The notes beneath the pieces were generated by a model that was given only the letters and a program-made list of their open reading frames with translations, ran no database searches and was not told where the DNA came from. Both the position numbers and the translations under genes were made by a program. From Campylobacter sp. MIT 12-8780 (GTDB lineage: Bacteria > Campylobacterota > Campylobacteria > Campylobacterales > Campylobacteraceae): a stretch of 64,000 nt of DNA. Shown piece by piece: positions 1 through 8,825 of this stretch (positions within the stretch are counted from its first letter, which is position 1; each line of letters begins with the position of its first letter). Location: positions 1 to 64,000 of the forward strand of contig NZ_QHLL01000007.1 in the NCBI RefSeq assembly GCF_006864535.1, in the 5' to 3' direction.

Positions 1-55
1 TATATTGTTTGTTATTTTCAATTTATTGTTTTTAAAAATGAAAAAGCATTATATC

Positions 56-69
56 AAAAAAAAAAAAAA
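56..69. repeat. A14 homopolymer downstream of mqnE
   Basis: There is an uninterrupted run of 14 A residues, followed by a G-rich patch, in the non-coding DNA beyond the mqnE stop. On the minus strand it is a T run, so it could act as part of an mqnE terminator, but I see no clear stem before it. Long homopolymers are slippage-prone, but this one lies outside any gene. Confidence 0.5.
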
Positions 70-113
70 CGAAAGGGGGAGTTGGGGAGTTTTTGTGAAA
101 AGTTTGGGGAATC

Positions 114-1184
114 TTAAGCATATACCTTAAGTTCATTATACAAGCTATCTCTTTCAACTGGGATTAAATTTGAAGTTTTAATCAGCTCTATAAAGGTATC
201 AAGCTTAGTTCCTCTTGCGCTTTTTGCCCCGCCTGCACTTTGTATGCTTTCTTTTTCTATGGTGCCATCTAAATCATTTGCCCCAAATTCTTGTGCTACC
301 ATAGCTAAATTTAAGCCCATAGTCGCCCAGTAAGCTTTGATATTGTTGATATTATCAAGCACTATGCGGGCTATGGCTATGGTTTTAAGAATTTCTTCAC
401 TATCAAGCTGGTGCTTGACATCTAAAAAGCTATTATCCTTTTGCCACACAAGAGGGATAAAGGCATTAAAGCCCTTTGTTTCATCTTGCAAGGCACGAAG
501 TCTTAGCATATGATCGATCCTGTGTTCTTTTTGCTCTATATGCCCAAAAAGCATAGTGGCGTTGCTTTGACGTCCCTTTTTATGCCAAAGTTTATGAATT
601 TTAAGCCAGTTTTCACTGCTTACCTTGCCTTTGCAAATTTTAGCACGCACACCCTCATCAAAAATTTCAGCCCCACCTCCGGGCATAGAATCAACGCCGT
701 ATTCTATCATCTTTTCTATAGTATCTTCATACTCTAAGCCAAAACGACGTTTTAAAAAGTCAATTTCTGCTGCTGTCATAGCTTTGACATGAAGTTGTGG
801 ATATTTATCTTTAATCATCTTAAAAATTTCTAAATACCACTGCCAAGAGCGATCTTTGTTATGAGCTGAAACGATATGCACTTCTTTTGTGCCTCTTTGT
901 ATGGTTTCATCAACGATTTGCATAATCTCTTCATGACTCATAAAATAAGGATTTGGGTTTTTTCTATGAGCTGAAAAAGCACAGAATTTGCAAGTATCTG
1001 CACAAATATTTGTAGGATTGATATGACGATTAGCGTTAAAATATACCTTTTTGCCATGCAAATCAAGCCTTTTTGCATGAGCGTATTTTGCAAGGATAAA
1101 AAGATCTAAATCATAAAGCTTGTAAGCAAGCTCATCATCGATACGTTCTTTGTTTTCAAGTTTTTTTAAGAGTGTAGTCATCAT
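114..1184 (-). CDS. mqnE: Aminofutalosine synthase MqnE (radical SAM)
   Basis: Radical SAM enzyme of the futalosine route to menaquinone, which joins the chorismate-derived enolpyruvyl benzoate to SAM-derived adenosine. The protein has 356 residues. The cluster-binding motif is CX3CX2C at C61, C65 and C68, within the TNICADTCKFCAF context typical of the MqnE/MqnC/CofH group. Two consecutive ATG codons open the gene; the second (1181) has better spacing to an AAGG ribosome site. A TATAAT box lies about 25 bases upstream. It is monocistronic here. The electrons carried by menaquinone feed the bc1 and cbb3 complexes encoded in the same window. MqnC is the main alternative, but the motif context and length favour MqnE. 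Confidence 0.88.
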   Translation of the reverse strand: MMTTLLKKLENKERIDDELAYKLYDLDLFILAKYAHAKRLDLHGKKVYFNANRHINPTNICADTCKFCAFSAHRKNPNPYFMSHEEIMQIVDETIQRGTKEVHIVSAHNKDRSWQWYLEIFKMIKDKYPQLHVKAMTAAEIDFLKRRFGLEYEDTIEKMIEYGVDSMPGGGAEIFDEGVRAKICKGKVSSENWLKIHKLWHKKGRQSNATMLFGHIEQKEHRIDHMLRLRALQDETKGFNAFIPLVWQKDNSFLDVKHQLDSEEILKTIAIARIVLDNINNIKAYWATMGLNLAMVAQEFGANDLDGTIEKESIQSAGGAKSARGTKLDTFIELIKTSNLIPVERDSLYNELKVYA

Positions 1185-1208
1185 CAGCCTTATCGTTTTT
1201 AAAGTGTA

Positions 1209-1214
1209 ATTATA
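1209..1214 (-). promoter_or_regulatory. Candidate -10 box for mqnE
   Basis: TATAAT on the minus strand, 25 bases before the mqnE start. Campylobacter sigma-70 promoters depend mainly on this element and often lack a clear -35. Confidence 0.5.
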
Positions 1215-1273
1215 GGCTTAAATTGCTAAAAAAAAGTTTAGAAATTAAAATTTGAGTTTGTGAAAAGAAAAAA

Positions 1274-1294
1274 TCCTCGCTGCAATAGCGAGGA
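1274..1294 (-). terminator. Rho-independent terminator of rplM-rpsI
   Basis: An 8-bp perfect stem (TCCTCGCT/AGCGAGGA) with a 5-base loop, immediately followed on the minus strand by a T run. It sits 9 bases past the rpsI stop. Confidence 0.85.
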
Positions 1295-1302
1295 AAAATA
1301 TA

Positions 1303-1692
1303 TTAACGTTTAGAAAATTGTGGGCTTCTTCTTGCTTTTCTGCGTCCGTATTTTTTACGCTCAACGCTTCTGCTATCGCGAGTAAGCAAGCCTTTAGGTT
1401 TAAGCAAAGCTCTAAAATCAACATCCATAGCCGCCAAAGCTCTTGAAATTCCATGTCTTAAAGCCTCAGCTTGGGCATTATAACCGCCTCCAAGCGTGCT
1501 TGCTTTTACATCCATTAAAGCTTCTTGTTTGGTTACAAGTAGAGGTTGAACAACTTTAAGCTTAATCGCTTCGTGTCCTCCAAGCCAAGCATTAAGATCC
1601 ATTCCATTAACGAGAATTTTACCGCTTCCTGGTTTTACCCAAACCTTAGCTACAGCCGTTTTTCTTTTACCTGTTGCGTATGAAATTTTCAT
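1303..1692 (-). CDS. rpsI: 30S ribosomal protein S9
   Basis: Small-subunit protein whose basic C-terminal tail reaches the P-site tRNA. The 129-residue length is normal for the family. The N-terminal [13 protein letters not shown] block and the terminal SPQFSKR are diagnostic. It follows rplM with only 2 bases between the genes, the near-universal L13-S9 operon, and ends at a strong terminator. Confidence 0.98.
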   Translation of the reverse strand: MKISYATGKRKTAVAKVWVKPGSGKILVNGMDLNAWLGGHEAIKLKVVQPLLVTKQEALMDVKASTLGGGYNAQAEALRHGISRALAAMDVDFRALLKPKGLLTRDSRSVERKKYGRRKARRSPQFSKR

Positions 1693-1694
1693 TT

Positions 1695-2117
1695 TTATCC
1701 TTTTTTAGCAAGCTGTGCAGTGTGTGGGTGTTCGCTTCCTGCATAGACTTTAAGTTTTTTAAGCATTTCTCTACCAAGTGTTGTTTTAGGGAGCATTCCT
1801 CTTACAGCAAGCTTGTAGAGTTTTACCGGATTTTTTTCAAGCAATTCTCCGAATTTTTCGCTCTTTGTGCTTCCAAAATAGCCTGAATGTCTGTGATAAA
1901 GCTTATCTTCTGCTTTATTTGCTCCAGTAAAAGTCGCTTTTGAAGCATTGATAATCACCACAAAATCTCCACAATCAACATTTGGAGTATAATAAGGCTT
2001 ATTTTTACCTCGAAGTAAAATTGCCACTTCGGTTAAAAGTCGTCCAAAGCGCTTGCCTTGAGCGTCTAAAACTATCCATTCGCGTTTGATTTCGTTTGGC
2101 TTTTTTATCTTTGTCAT
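1695..2117 (-). CDS. rplM: 50S ribosomal protein L13
   Basis: Early-assembling large-subunit protein of 140 residues. The [20 protein letters not shown] region and the [12 protein letters not shown] block are conserved L13 signatures. It is the first gene of the rplM-rpsI operon, with a TATAAT box about 30 bases upstream of its start. Confidence 0.98.
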   Translation of the reverse strand: MTKIKKPNEIKREWIVLDAQGKRFGRLLTEVAILLRGKNKPYYTPNVDCGDFVVIINASKATFTGANKAEDKLYHRHSGYFGSTKSEKFGELLEKNPVKLYKLAVRGMLPKTTLGREMLKKLKVYAGSEHPHTAQLAKKG

Positions 2118-2148
2118 TATTTACCTTTGCCAAAATTTTTAAAAGGAA

Positions 2149-2154
2149 ATTATA
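2149..2154 (-). promoter_or_regulatory. Candidate -10 box for rplM-rpsI
   Basis: TATAAT preceded by GAC on the minus strand, 32 bases before the rplM ATG, in AT-rich DNA between addA and rplM. Confidence 0.55.
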
Positions 2155-2231
2155 GTCAATAAATCTTAATATAAACTTAATTTAAATAAATTTAAAGCTT
2201 TATTTTCGCATTTAAGTTCTTTAGCAAGTTT

Positions 2232-4970
2232 TTAAAGCTCTTCAAAATGGAGCGTATCCTCTAAACAATACGCGATAAAGGCTTTTGTTTGCTTTTTTGT
2301 AATTTGCTCTATAGCTTTTTTATACAGCCTTACTTGTTCGTAATGCTCTTCTTTGTGGCTTTGCCCTGTTTTATAATCAATGATAATTGCTTCTTTTTCA
2401 TCAAGCAAAAGCAAATCAAGCTGCTTCAGTTCGTTTTCAAAGTATATTTTTTGCTCTTTTAGCACCTTTTTATCTTTGATAAGGTTTTGAAAAAACTCAT
2501 TAAAAATAAGCCTATATGCTCTTTGAAAGACTTCAGCTAAACGCTTTTGCTCAAGAAAGTAAAAATACTCATTTTGAAGCTTTTTTTCTAAAATTTTGTT
2601 TTCTTTTGGCTCTTTAAAGTTAAATTCTTGCAAAAAAGTATGAAAAGCCAAGCCAAAATAACTTTCCTCATTTTTCGCAAAATTTGTATTTGCAAGCTTT
2701 TGCAAAGGCACCTTTTCAAAGCGCTCAAGTTCATCTTTTGTTGTAAGGATATTTTTTTCTTCAGTTTTTAAATTTATATCAAGCTCTCCTTGCTCAAAAG
2801 GCGTTAAATCAAGCATATCAAGGTATGATGGGTGACTCATATCAATGCAATCTTTTTGCCTTGTGATGATGATTAAACTTTCACAAGCCCTTGTAAAAGC
2901 GACATATAAGCTGTTAAGATCGTTTTCATAATCAAGCTTTTCTTTATTTGCCAAAAATTCCATAAATTCTTTTTCTTGAGTTTTGTCTCGAATGCTATCT
3001 TTAAAATGTAGCTGCCAAGCCTTTTTAAGATCGTATTCAAGCATGATAGTAGTTTCTGCGGCTTCTTTACTTAGAGAATCAATTAAAATCACATGCTTAA
3101 ATTCCAAACCCTTAGACTTATGAACCGTCATCACACTCGCACCAAATCTTTGCTCGGGCAAGAGTTTTAGCTCACAAGGCTCAAATAAAAGCTCGAAAAA
3201 ATTTTCTTTATTTTTTGCGTATTCAAAAAACTGAATCAAAGCAATATCATTAAGATCAAGTTTGAGCTTTTTTGCAAGATATAAGGCATTTTCAAGGCTT
3301 GTTTTGCTAAGATCAAGATGAAGTCTGTTAAAATCCACATTTTCAAGCAAGCTTTCAAGCTCTATTTTATAAAACTCATCGCCAAAAATGCAGTATTTTG
3401 CATAAGTTAAAAGTATATGCACGCTTGCTTTTTTCTCAAGAGCGATATTGCTTTGCGTAAAAGCCTTTATTTGATGATGTTTTAAAAAATCCACTATATC
3501 ATCAGCGTCATTATTTTTCCAGCATAAAATACAAATTTCTTCTAAACTTATGTGCTTGCTTTGTAAAAACTCAATTTGCTCTAATATAGCCTCAAAACAT
3601 GCGTTTTTAATCTCTTTTGCGTCTTTTTCCTTGCTTTGCACCACGCGGATAAAACCATTTTCCTTGCTTGCAAGGCTTTTTTGCGTGATATAATTTTCTT
3701 TATAAAGCTTTTTGAAAGTAGTATTGACAAACTCAACAAGAAATTTTGCACTTCTGTAGTTTGTGTCAAGGTATTCTTTTTCAATCTGTTTAAAATCATC
3801 AAGCAAGAGTTTAAAAAGCTCTTTTTTGGCATTTCTAAAGCGATAAATGCTTTGCTTGATATCGCCCACATAAAAAAAGCTTCTAAAGTCCTTTACACCT
3901 TGTCCTGAGACAAGTTCAGCGATAAGTGGCTTTAAAATTTCATACTGAATCACGCTTGTATCTTGAAACTCATCGATCAACAAATGCGTGATTTGCCCAT
4001 CAAGCCTAAAATAAATCAAGTCTTTATCAACACTTTGAGTAAGCAAATACGCCTTTCTTGCTGCGTCGGTAAAGTTGAGTGTATTTTTATCTTTGATGAT
4101 TTTATCTTTTGCTCGCTCAAAATGCTTTAAAAGACTTGAAAGACGAGCTATTTTGAAATTTTCTAAAGCCTTAGCATAGCTGTTTAAGGCTTCAATCAGC
4201 TCGGCTCTTTTTTGCAAAAATAAAGTATCGGTTTTTACGCTATTAAAATAATTTTTTTCAAAACTGCAAATAAGAGGCTTACTGCAAAGTGCTTTAAAAT
4301 CCTCTCTTAAATTTTCACTAAAGTTTTTTTGATAATTTGTATTTGTGCTTAAATTTAAAGCATAAGCACAAAGTGCGTCAAAAGCTCTTTTTACAGCTTC
4401 TTTTTCAGCGTGCGGAAAGGCTAAATTTTCACTTTGAAATTCACAAGAGTTTTGATATAAGTGTTCTAAATGTAAAAAAAAATGCCTCTTATCATCAGCT
4501 TCGATGATATAATACGCAAGGCTTTGCAAACTTTTGCTATCAAGTTCTTTGATAAATGTATCATATACATTCAAAGCTTCATTACTCATCTTAAAATCAC
4601 TCATTAAGCCCAAATTTAAGGCAAAACTACGGATAATTTTGATAAAAAAGCTATCAAAGGTTTGAATTTTAAGATTGCTTTGCAAAAACTCACTTTTTCG
4701 AGCATCTCTTAAACGCACAAGTTCAGCCTTGCTTTTACCAAGCAACTCACAAAGTGCGTTAGCGGCTGGATTTTCATCTTCATCAAAATGCAAAAAGGTT
4801 TCAATCACCCTTTTTTTCATCTCATTAGCTGCTTTATTGGTAAAGGTTAGGGCTAAAATTTCATTTAATTTTGCTCCTTTTAAGATCAAAGCCACAAAAC
4901 GAATGCTTAAAGCAAAGGTTTTGCCACTTCCAGCGCTCGCTTCTAAGGCTAAAAAAGGCTTAAAATTCAT
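2232..4970 (-). CDS. addA: AddA-type helicase/nuclease (RecB-like)
   Basis: UvrD-family helicase fused to a nuclease, the larger subunit of the AddAB double-strand-break resection machine. Walker A (ASAGSGKT) lies at residues 11-18 and the Walker B block LLIDEFQDTS at about 330-339. A C-terminal PD-(D/E)XK nuclease motif (IIDYKTG) is at about residues 863-869 of 912. This is shorter than Bacillus AddA (about 1230), as expected for the epsilonproteobacterial form often annotated recB-like. The start overlaps the addB stop by 4 bases, so translation is probably coupled. It is the last gene of a run that begins at ccoN. Confidence 0.92.
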   Translation of the reverse strand: MNFKPFLALEASAGSGKTFALSIRFVALILKGAKLNEILALTFTNKAANEMKKRVIETFLHFDEDENPAANALCELLGKSKAELVRLRDARKSEFLQSNLKIQTFDSFFIKIIRSFALNLGLMSDFKMSNEALNVYDTFIKELDSKSLQSLAYYIIEADDKRHFFLHLEHLYQNSCEFQSENLAFPHAEKEAVKRAFDALCAYALNLSTNTNYQKNFSENLREDFKALCSKPLICSFEKNYFNSVKTDTLFLQKRAELIEALNSYAKALENFKIARLSSLLKHFERAKDKIIKDKNTLNFTDAARKAYLLTQSVDKDLIYFRLDGQITHLLIDEFQDTSVIQYEILKPLIAELVSGQGVKDFRSFFYVGDIKQSIYRFRNAKKELFKLLLDDFKQIEKEYLDTNYRSAKFLVEFVNTTFKKLYKENYITQKSLASKENGFIRVVQSKEKDAKEIKNACFEAILEQIEFLQSKHISLEEICILCWKNNDADDIVDFLKHHQIKAFTQSNIALEKKASVHILLTYAKYCIFGDEFYKIELESLLENVDFNRLHLDLSKTSLENALYLAKKLKLDLNDIALIQFFEYAKNKENFFELLFEPCELKLLPEQRFGASVMTVHKSKGLEFKHVILIDSLSKEAAETTIMLEYDLKKAWQLHFKDSIRDKTQEKEFMEFLANKEKLDYENDLNSLYVAFTRACESLIIITRQKDCIDMSHPSYLDMLDLTPFEQGELDINLKTEEKNILTTKDELERFEKVPLQKLANTNFAKNEESYFGLAFHTFLQEFNFKEPKENKILEKKLQNEYFYFLEQKRLAEVFQRAYRLIFNEFFQNLIKDKKVLKEQKIYFENELKQLDLLLLDEKEAIIIDYKTGQSHKEEHYEQVRLYKKAIEQITKKQTKAFIAYCLEDTLHFEEL

Positions 4971-7348
4971 TTCAAATCCTTTTCATAAAGAGCTGCATAA
5001 GGACAAAAATTTGTTTTTTCATTTTCAAAACTTATGGGCTGGGTAAGTTTGCTTAAGCTCAAAAGCTCATTTTCAAGCTCTTCAAGGCTTTTTGTTTTTT
5101 TACCCTCAGAAAAACTCATAGTTTCGCCCAAATCATAATACACAGCTTTTGCTTCTTTTTTATACACAGCCTTAAAAAGAGCTTGATAAAAGGCGAGTTG
5201 ATAAGAATGATCAGGAACTTTTCCACTTTTATAATCAATGATAAGAATCATATCTTTGCTTTCATCGATACGATCAATCTTGCCATTTATATCAATGCTA
5301 AGCCCTTTAAATTCATAGTTTGATCTTATATCTTTTTCTAGCTCCATGATACAAAAACCTTGTTTGAAATGCTCATTTTCACTTTTTGCAAAGTGTTTGA
5401 ATTGAATTTTTAGAAGTTCTTTATCAAGTCTTGAGATATAATTTGCCTTTTCATCAAGTAAGTGCGTGAATTGTTCGTAGTCAAAATGCTTTGCGTGAGC
5501 CTCATAATACTGCTCTAAAAGCTCGTGTATAAGCGTGCCTTTTTCAAGAGCGTTGCTTGCTAGGCTTAAAGCCCTTGCTTCTTTGAGTTTTAGGATATAT
5601 TTATAATAATAAGTCCTTTTTTGCTCTAAAAAAGTTTTTAAGCGAGTAAAAGATAAGGAATGCTCAAAGATATTATGCTCTAAAACAGGAGCTTTAATAG
5701 GCGCAAGATCAATCTTTGCAGGCTCATAATCAAAACTTAATGCCTTAATATAAGCTTTATTTGAATAAGTCGTGTCTAAAATTTGCTTTATATCAAGCTC
5801 ATCAAGCAAGCGAGATGGAATTTTTTCTTCATTTTCAACATAACTTATAGCAACTTTTTCAGCATTTTTAATCAATCTTTCATAATAAAATCTTTGTAAA
5901 TTCTCTCTTCTTTCATACGAAATGAGCCCAGCTCTTGCTCTTACTTCGTTATTTAAAAAGAGTTCATTCACGCTTCTTTTTGGGATCAAATCATCATTAA
6001 AATCCACGATAATCACGCCTTTAAATTCAAGCCCCCTACTTTCTAAAAGCCCCATAACAGTCACTTCACCACCGCCAACACTACTAAGACTAAGTGAGCT
6101 GATTTTCATAAAAAAAAGCTCAAAAAGCTCTTTAAGCGTAAGCTTGTGATCTTTTTGAAGTTGCTTTAAAAAGAGAAGTTCTTGCTTGATAAGGCTTTGA
6201 AGCTCTTCATTTTCTTCTTTTAAAAAATGCTGGATCAAATCATAGAAATACTGCCAAACACTTTCTTTTTCAAACTGCTGTTTAAACTCTTTAAAACACT
6301 CTATTTGAAGGTATTTTAAAAGGCTATTATGTAAATCAAATTTAGTATTTTCATCTTCAAAATACAGCAAGTTTTCATTATATACAAAACCTTCTTCATT
6401 TGCCGCATCATACAAGGCTTTGAGTTTTTGGTAAAAAAAGCTTTGAGTAAGAGAATTGCCTTTAGCAAAATTAAGCATATTAAGCTTATCATAAGCTTTT
6501 AAAAGCTCACAAAAACTTTCATCGGGTGTAATAACAACGATTTCTTTTGCTTTTAATCCAGCTCTTAAAAAACTTGAAATTTTATCATACACAAAAGCAG
6601 TTTGCAAGCTTGCAAGTTCAAAGTTTCTAAGCTCAACCTTAGGGCTTTTGTCAAAAAAAGCTTCTTCTTTTTGTATGCTTTTTTCATGAAGTGCAAGTTC
6701 ATAATGATGATGAAGTTTAAGACTGATATGAGAGCATTCAAGCTTCATTAATAGTTCATTTAAAAAGTCTTGATTAAACACGCTGGTATCAAAGTGTAAA
6801 ACAAGCTTTGTAATCGCGCTGATTTGCTTTAAAATATCTCTTTCAAAGGCACTTAAAAAGCCCTGCAAGTCAAAAACTATCTCATCAAAAGAGCTTAAAA
6901 AATGCGTATTAAGTTTATAATCAAAACTTAAAGAAATTTCATCATAAAGCTCGTTTTGTTTTAAATTTGAAAGATAGTTTTTAAGGATTTCATCTAAAAT
7001 TTCTAAATGTTCGTTGTATTGTGCGTAATAATCGTTATTTTGAAGGTCTAAAATGCTCTTTTTTTCAAGGCTGAGTTCTTTGAAAAAAGAAAATAAATAT
7101 TCGTGATTTTTTAAAAAGGCGAAAAAATTTTCATTGATATGAAGTTTTTGGCTGTTTTTAGTTTGTAAGCAAGCCTTTTGCATTAAAAGCAAGCGCTCAT
7201 AATCACTTGCTTTTCTATAAGGACTTAAAAGTATTTTATCTAAAAAATCCTGCACGCTTATAGCCTCATCAAGCAAGGCATTTTGCGTGCTTAAATTCTC
7301 ATAATAAGCTCTAATTTTTCTTGAACTTGCAAAAACAAAAAGCTTCAT
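4967..7348 (-). CDS. addB: AddB-type nuclease subunit
   Basis: Partner of AddA in RecBCD-like resection. The 793-residue protein has a degenerate helicase half without an obvious Walker A at its N terminus. A C-terminal PD-(D/E)XK nuclease motif (IDYKSGK) is at about residues 704-710, followed by the QLAFYQALF helix. Only one cysteine is visible near the C terminus (NFCPY), so the four-cysteine iron-sulfur staple of Bacillus AddB appears absent. The start shares ATGA with the stop of the upstream FixH-like gene, linking addAB translationally to the cytochrome oxidase run. Confidence 0.88.
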   Translation of the reverse strand: MKLFVFASSRKIRAYYENLSTQNALLDEAISVQDFLDKILLSPYRKASDYERLLLMQKACLQTKNSQKLHINENFFAFLKNHEYLFSFFKELSLEKKSILDLQNNDYYAQYNEHLEILDEILKNYLSNLKQNELYDEISLSFDYKLNTHFLSSFDEIVFDLQGFLSAFERDILKQISAITKLVLHFDTSVFNQDFLNELLMKLECSHISLKLHHHYELALHEKSIQKEEAFFDKSPKVELRNFELASLQTAFVYDKISSFLRAGLKAKEIVVITPDESFCELLKAYDKLNMLNFAKGNSLTQSFFYQKLKALYDAANEEGFVYNENLLYFEDENTKFDLHNSLLKYLQIECFKEFKQQFEKESVWQYFYDLIQHFLKEENEELQSLIKQELLFLKQLQKDHKLTLKELFELFFMKISSLSLSSVGGGEVTVMGLLESRGLEFKGVIIVDFNDDLIPKRSVNELFLNNEVRARAGLISYERRENLQRFYYERLIKNAEKVAISYVENEEKIPSRLLDELDIKQILDTTYSNKAYIKALSFDYEPAKIDLAPIKAPVLEHNIFEHSLSFTRLKTFLEQKRTYYYKYILKLKEARALSLASNALEKGTLIHELLEQYYEAHAKHFDYEQFTHLLDEKANYISRLDKELLKIQFKHFAKSENEHFKQGFCIMELEKDIRSNYEFKGLSIDINGKIDRIDESKDMILIIDYKSGKVPDHSYQLAFYQALFKAVYKKEAKAVYYDLGETMSFSEGKKTKSLEELENELLSLSKLTQPISFENEKTNFCPYAALYEKDLK

Positions 7349-7917
7349 TGTATCACTAGATTATAAGTATAAAAAGCAACTTGCATGTCGTTTTTTTGAG
7401 CTTTAAGTTTGAGTTGCCATCTACCTTTTTCTAAGTTTGGTAAGGCTATTTTTAAGCTATAGGTGTTAAAACTTTTTTTGAGCTTATTTGTCAAACTAAA
7501 AGACAAAATTTCAAGCTTTGTATCTTGTTTGTTCGTGTGCGGTCGAGTAAGTAAGGCTTCAAAGCTTATGTTATGAGCGCTTCTATCCTCACTTATCTCG
7601 TGAAGTAAAATTTCAAGTTCAGTAGCCGAGCTTTCAAGCTCATAAAACTCTCGCTTTTTTTTATCAAATTTGGGCTTTAAATTTAAACTCAAGCGATAAT
7701 CTTCTTCAAAACGAGTTTGTTTTTGCTTGATATCGTTGATATTTCTATCAACGCTTTGGTATTTTTGCATAAAGCTATCATCTTCATACACTGGATAATC
7801 AAGCGAAAAAATGATCGTCGCCACACAAGCAAGGATAATAGCAAGGATTGAAAGAAGTATGCCGTAGGGCCAAAATGTTTTTTTCTTTGTTTGTGCGTTT
7901 GATTTTATATCAGGCAT
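7345..7917 (-). CDS. FixH-like membrane protein (cbb3-associated)
   Basis: A 190-residue protein with one N-terminal membrane segment (about residues 17-39). A periplasmic domain follows, rich in paired charged residues and ending in beta-rich sequence (KGRWQLKLKAQ). FixH/CcoG-cluster proteins are linked to maturation of cbb3 oxidase. The assignment rests on the FixH-like layout and the position just after ccoNOQP, not on a catalytic motif. It overlaps the upstream gene by 8 bases and addB by 4. Confidence 0.6.
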   Translation of the reverse strand: MPDIKSNAQTKKKTFWPYGILLSILAIILACVATIIFSLDYPVYEDDSFMQKYQSVDRNINDIKQKQTRFEEDYRLSLNLKPKFDKKKREFYELESSATELEILLHEISEDRSAHNISFEALLTRPHTNKQDTKLEILSFSLTNKLKKSFNTYSLKIALPNLEKGRWQLKLKAQKNDMQVAFYTYNLVIQ

Positions 7918-8509
7918 TATATTTCCTTCGTTTGCGTGTTATTTTTCTTTGAAAATAAAATAAAAGTGCAAAGCAAATAAAACCATAAATTCCAATTCTT
8001 AGTATATTTAAAGTATCTTTATTGGCATTTCCTATCGAATTTTCAAGTTTGAGATGAAAATAACTTGCGATTTGATCGCTTATGTCTGCGTAGCCATTTA
8101 GCAAGGCTGCATTATAAATATCTTTACCTTTGTTTGAAGTGAGTATAGGCAGGATAGAGCCAGTGCCTGAATACGGACTTAAAACAGCTTCTTTATCAAA
8201 AAAGCTTAAACTTTCTTTGCTAGCGATAATATCGACTTTGTGTTCGCTTTTAGAAAGCATAAGAAGCACAAATGGTGCTGGAAGTTCATTTGCCTTAGTT
8301 TCAAGACTTTTAATATCACTTGTATCACCTACTGCAAGAGCGACAAAGATATTTGTTTTGTCATAAAGCTCTTTACCTATAGCATTAATCTTGTTTGTGA
8401 CTTGCTCGTTTAAAATATTATTTTCGTTAAAAACGACATTTTCAAGTGAAAAGGCTGAAGTGATAAAAAGAAAGGCGGCTAAAAAACCGCCTCTTACCAA
8501 ATATCTCAT
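7910..8509 (-). CDS. TPM-like membrane-anchored periplasmic protein
   Basis: A 199-residue protein with an N-terminal signal sequence ending near residue 20. The central domain (GKELYDKTNIFVALAVG) resembles the TPM fold of photosystem and stress-related proteins. A C-terminal membrane helix (about 168-187) is followed by a basic tail. Its function is unknown. Its ATG overlaps the stop of the preceding 33-aa gene by one base, and it lies inside the cbb3 run, suggesting a role in oxidase assembly or membrane quality control. Confidence 0.55.
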   Translation of the reverse strand: MRYLVRGGFLAAFLFITSAFSLENVVFNENNILNEQVTNKINAIGKELYDKTNIFVALAVGDTSDIKSLETKANELPAPFVLLMLSKSEHKVDIIASKESLSFFDKEAVLSPYSGTGSILPILTSNKGKDIYNAALLNGYADISDQIASYFHLKLENSIGNANKDTLNILRIGIYGFICFALLFYFQRKITRKRRKYNA

Positions 8510-8610
8510 TAGCCGATATTAAGATGATTTGTGCTTAAAACTGCCCAAGCAGTAACAACAGCTGAAACAACTAAACCAATCACAATAAGGTATTCTAACG
8601 CTTTAGTCAT
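8509..8610 (-). CDS. 33-aa single-span membrane peptide in the cbb3 run
   Basis: A 33-codon reading frame that bridges an otherwise empty gap. It starts with ATG inside an ATGA overlap with the DUF4006 gene and its stop shares a base with the next ATG. The peptide begins MTKALEYLIVIG and has one hydrophobic stretch over residues 8-25. Exact gap filling with overlaps on both sides strongly suggests translation by coupling. I do not recognise a family. It resembles the tiny accessory subunits of respiratory oxidases in size and topology only. Confidence 0.7.
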   Translation of the reverse strand: MTKALEYLIVIGLVVSAVVTAWAVLSTNHLNIG

Positions 8611-8825
8611 TTTGTATCCTTTATGAGCATATGTTCGCTTTCTTTAGAGCCAAATTGCTTTACTTCACTTGCCTTTTCTAAGCTATAAGGAGCCTGCATA
8701 ACGCTTTGCTGAGCTTTAATGCCCCAGATAGTTAAACCCACTAAAATAGATATCAATAATATGGTGGCGATGAGCATTCCAGTAACACCAGAAAGCGAAA
8801 ATACGCAACGATTTGTGTTTTCCAT
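8607..8825 (-). CDS. DUF4006 family small membrane protein
   Basis: A 72-residue protein with one membrane span (about residues 15-37, GMLIATILLISILVG). The N-terminal ENTNRCVFSLSGVTGML block is typical of DUF4006 proteins found right after ccoP in epsilonproteobacteria. The start abuts the ccoP stop with a one-base overlap. A role in cbb3 assembly or stability is inferred from position only. Confidence 0.75.
   Translation of the reverse strand: MENTNRCVFSLSGVTGMLIATILLISILVGLTIWGIKAQQSVMQAPYSLEKASEVKQFGSKESEHMLIKDTK

Noticed and set aside
1245-1454. 69-residue minus-strand frame inside rpsI
   Set aside because: Out-of-frame shadow of the well-supported rpsI gene, and it runs into the rpsI terminator.
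4675-5046. 123-residue plus-strand frame opposite addA and addB
   Set aside because: Antisense shadow across two firmly identified genes; no ribosome site and no family resemblance.
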